From: Candidatus Poribacteria bacterium
GTDB taxonomy: Bacteria; Poribacteria; WGA-4E; WGA-3G
DNA: 64,000 bases
Direction of reading: 5' to 3'
Assembly (NCBI GenBank): GCA_026706025.1
Contig: JAPOZO010000072.1
Location: 124,001 to 188,000, forward strand
A model generated the notes under the pieces. That model searched no databases, was not told the origin of the DNA, and saw only the letters and a list, made by a program, of their open reading frames with translations. Every line of letters begins with the position of its first letter. The stretch's first letter is position 1. Positions 62,206-64,000 of this stretch are shown here, one piece after another. The translations under genes and the position numbers were made by a program.

Positions 62206-63747
62206 ATGGAACTAACGTCGCTATTTCTCATTGGCTTTCTATCACTTCTCATCGGAAGTTTCGCGTATTCCGGCGTTATACTGCCGCGTGTCTTCGGCAG
62301 CAACATGGTACTGCAGCGCGACATGCAGACCCCGATCTGGGGGTGGGCATCCCCAGGCGAAGAGATTACCCTAACACTTAGTGCTGAAGCCGAAGATGTC
62401 AAGCCAGTTGCAACAACCGCAATTGCCGACGCTGATGGCAATTGGCAAGTTAAACTCCCAGCGATGGCAGCTGGCGGTCCCTATACACTCCGAGTCAAAG
62501 GCAGTAACACCCTCGAACTGACGAACGTGCTTTTCGGCGAAGTCTGGGTCTGTTCCGGGCAGTCAAATATGGAATGGCCCGTAAGTATCTCAAATGATAG
62601 CGAGGAAGAAATCGCCGCAGCGATGTATCCGAAAATCCGACTGTTCCATATCCCGCGAGTCCCGTCAGGTTTACCTCAGCACGATGTTGAGGCAGATTGG
62701 TACGAAACCACACCTGAGACAATCCCGAATTTCTCCGCTGTCGCCTACTATTTCGGGCGGAAACTTTATAAAAACCTTGATGTCCCAATCGGACTAATCA
62801 ACACCTCCTGGGGCGGTACCCTCATTGAACAGTGGACACCTTCTGTAGGTTTCGCTGGTGTCCCTGCACTTGCGTCTATAAACAAGGAAATCGAAAACAT
62901 ACAGGCAAACTATCGCGCCCAGCTCCCAGAGAAAATAAACGCGATAGAAGCGTGGATCGCCGAAACACGGAAAGCATTGGAAACCGATGCGCAGCTTAAA
63001 CCGATGCCTGATAATACGCATCCGCTAATGGATGCTGGGAGACCGACGGCACTCTACAACGGTATGGTGCATCCAATCGTTCCTTACGGCATACGCGGCG
63101 CACTCTGGTATCAAGGCGAATCCAACCATCAGGACGGTATGATCTACCACGAGAAGATGAAGGCACTCATCAACGGCTGGCGAGAAGTCTGGGGACAAGG
63201 CGATTTCCCATTCTATTTCGTGCAACTCGCCCCGTTCAATTACAGTAATCAAGAGGAAGGTCAGTTTTTCCTGCCGCAAATCTGGGAAGCACAAACGGCG
63301 ACGTTGGCACTCCCAAATACTGGTATGGCGGTGACAACTGACATCGGGAACCCGAGAGATGTTCATCCACGCAATAAACAGGGAGTCGGTAGACGACTCG
63401 CACTGTGGGCACTTGCGAAGGACTACAGCAGAGATGATGTGACACACTCCGGGCCGCTCTACAAATCAATGGCAGTCGAAGGAAACGCAATTCGACTCAC
63501 CTTTGATCACGTCGGTAGCGGTCTAACCTCGCGAGATGAAAAACCGCTCACATGGTTCCAAATCGCCGGTGAAGATAAGCAATTCGTTGAAGCGCAAGCA
63601 ACAATTGATGGCGATACCGTCATTATCTCCAGCGAAACTATCAAGAATCCGGTCGCTGTCCGATTTGGTTGGCATCAGAGTGCCGAACCCAATTTCGTGA
63701 ATAAGGAAGGGCTACCCGCATCACCGTTTCGCACGGATTCATGGTAA
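62206..63747 (+). CDS. Sialate O-acetylesterase-type SGNH hydrolase (copy 2)
   Basis: The 513-residue protein is a close paralogue of the previous gene, 59 bases downstream on the same strand. It has WVCSGQSNMEW, NTSWGGTLIEQW, RGALWYQGESN and DVHPRNKQGVGRRLALW. The signal segment is LFLIGFLSLLIGSFAYS. The 3' parts of both genes are almost identical in DNA over about 150 bases, whereas the middle parts differ more (LFHIPRVPSGLPQ against LFYVPRVAAGLLQ). Related substrates are likely. Confidence 0.9.
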   Translation: MELTSLFLIGFLSLLIGSFAYSGVILPRVFGSNMVLQRDMQTPIWGWASPGEEITLTLSAEAEDVKPVATTAIADADGNWQVKLPAMAAGGPYTLRVKGSNTLELTNVLFGEVWVCSGQSNMEWPVSISNDSEEEIAAAMYPKIRLFHIPRVPSGLPQHDVEADWYETTPETIPNFSAVAYYFGRKLYKNLDVPIGLINTSWGGTLIEQWTPSVGFAGVPALASINKEIENIQANYRAQLPEKINAIEAWIAETRKALETDAQLKPMPDNTHPLMDAGRPTALYNGMVHPIVPYGIRGALWYQGESNHQDGMIYHEKMKALINGWREVWGQGDFPFYFVQLAPFNYSNQEEGQFFLPQIWEAQTATLALPNTGMAVTTDIGNPRDVHPRNKQGVGRRLALWALAKDYSRDDVTHSGPLYKSMAVEGNAIRLTFDHVGSGLTSRDEKPLTWFQIAGEDKQFVEAQATIDGDTVIISSETIKNPVAVRFGWHQSAEPNFVNKEGLPASPFRTDSW

Positions 63748-63751
63748 ATAA

Positions 63752-63846
63752 CGGCAGTCAGTTTTCAGCCATCAGCAATTAGAAAGAAAATTACGATGAG
63801 CAGAGAGCCTTCTTCTGAAAGCCGACGGCTGACGGCTGATAGCCAT
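63752..63846. repeat. Dispersed repeat with CCGACGGCTGACGGC arm
   Basis: CGGCAGTCAGTTTTCAGCC, CAGCAATTAGAAAG and GCCGACGGCTGACGGCTG are arranged as in the copy at 60494. The element lies immediately upstream of the partial gene at the right edge. Confidence 0.65.
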
Positions 63847-63872
63847 TAAAGCGGAGGCACATAGTTAAAAAC

Positions 63873-64000
63873 ATGAAAATCACTGCTATTAAGACCTTTA
63901 TGGCACGCTTCGGCAACCGACCCCGCGGCCTCATCAAAGTCGAAACAGACGAAGGACTCTACGGATGGGGTGAGGCTTACTCCACGGGACCTGACCTCTC
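63873..64000 (+). CDS. Enolase-superfamily (mandelate racemase/muconate lactonising) protein, 5' part
   Basis: The frame from ATG 63873 encodes MKITAIKTFMARFGNRPRG and VETDEGLYGWGEAYSTGPD, matching the capping domain of the mandelate racemase/muconate lactonising group, and is cut by the window end. The catalytic barrel lies outside. GGAGG is 16 bases upstream, rather far. Confidence 0.8.
   Translation, partial: MKITAIKTFMARFGNRPRGLIKVETDEGLYGWGEAYSTGPDL

Noticed and set aside
1-64000. CRISPR arrays or tRNA genes
   Set aside because: No regularly spaced direct repeats and no TTCGANNC-type tRNA arms in an acceptor-compatible context were seen.

Overview
The window looks like a chromosomal segment of an uncultivated Gram-negative bacterium, most plausibly from the Candidatus Poribacteria or a nearby planctomycete-like lineage. 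This is inferred from gene content alone: two phytanoyl-CoA dioxygenases, Gfo/Idh/MocA and sugar-isomerase genes, RraA-like and HpcH/HpaI-like aldolases, enolase-superfamily genes, tandem sialate O-acetylesterases, a large polytopic DUF6785-like protein, a TonB-dependent receptor, and very large ECF sigma factors fused to beta-propellers. No rRNA, tRNA or CRISPR array was recognised.

Left region (1-15.3 kb, minus strand). A tight four-gene operon (6777 to 621) encodes a MotA/ExbB-type channel with a long coiled-coil tail, a MotB/OmpA-type partner, a zinc-ribbon beta-propeller protein and a membrane-anchored von Willebrand A protein. The first two genes resemble ZorA/ZorB of Zorya defence, but no known Zorya effector is present. 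Upstream lie a decayed VWA lipoprotein and a decayed Uma2-like tail. Then comes a catabolic/redox run (RraA-like, HicB-like, sugar isomerase, PhyH, Gfo/Idh/MocA, cytochrome c) and a TonB-dependent receptor.

Middle region (15.6-24 kb) carries an acyl-CoA ligase, a zinc alcohol dehydrogenase, a second PhyH protein, an MDR reductase, two tandem TolB-like propeller proteins, a D-2-hydroxyacid dehydrogenase and a haem-binding lipoprotein.

Regulatory region (24-44 kb) is the most unusual part. Four paralogous genes each encode an ECF sigma factor joined through one transmembrane helix to a large, predicted extracytoplasmic Asp-box propeller. A sigma-54 activator gene lies among them. All five genes share a promoter-like block (GCAAC/GCACC, 17-18 bp, CGT). 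Four well-formed sigma-54 promoters (GG-N10-GC) occur on the plus strand: before the second TolB-like gene, the first sigma gene, a small nuclease gene, and an operon that ends in an STT3/AglB-like oligosaccharyltransferase. The last two share a 58-bp upstream element. The layout suggests mutually linked ECF and sigma-54 circuits controlling an envelope or glycosylation function.

Right region (44-64 kb) has a pair of secreted LamG-like proteins, an enolase-superfamily enzyme, a BolA-like protein, the polytopic protein, archease, a 301-bp MITE that truncates a methyltransferase-nuclease gene, a TnpB element with a probable omega RNA, an aldolase, a deacetylase-like protein, threonine synthase, RecD2 helicase with a probable repeat-derived insertion, tandem sialate O-acetylesterases, and the start of another enolase-superfamily gene. 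Several families of small palindromic repeats lie between genes throughout.
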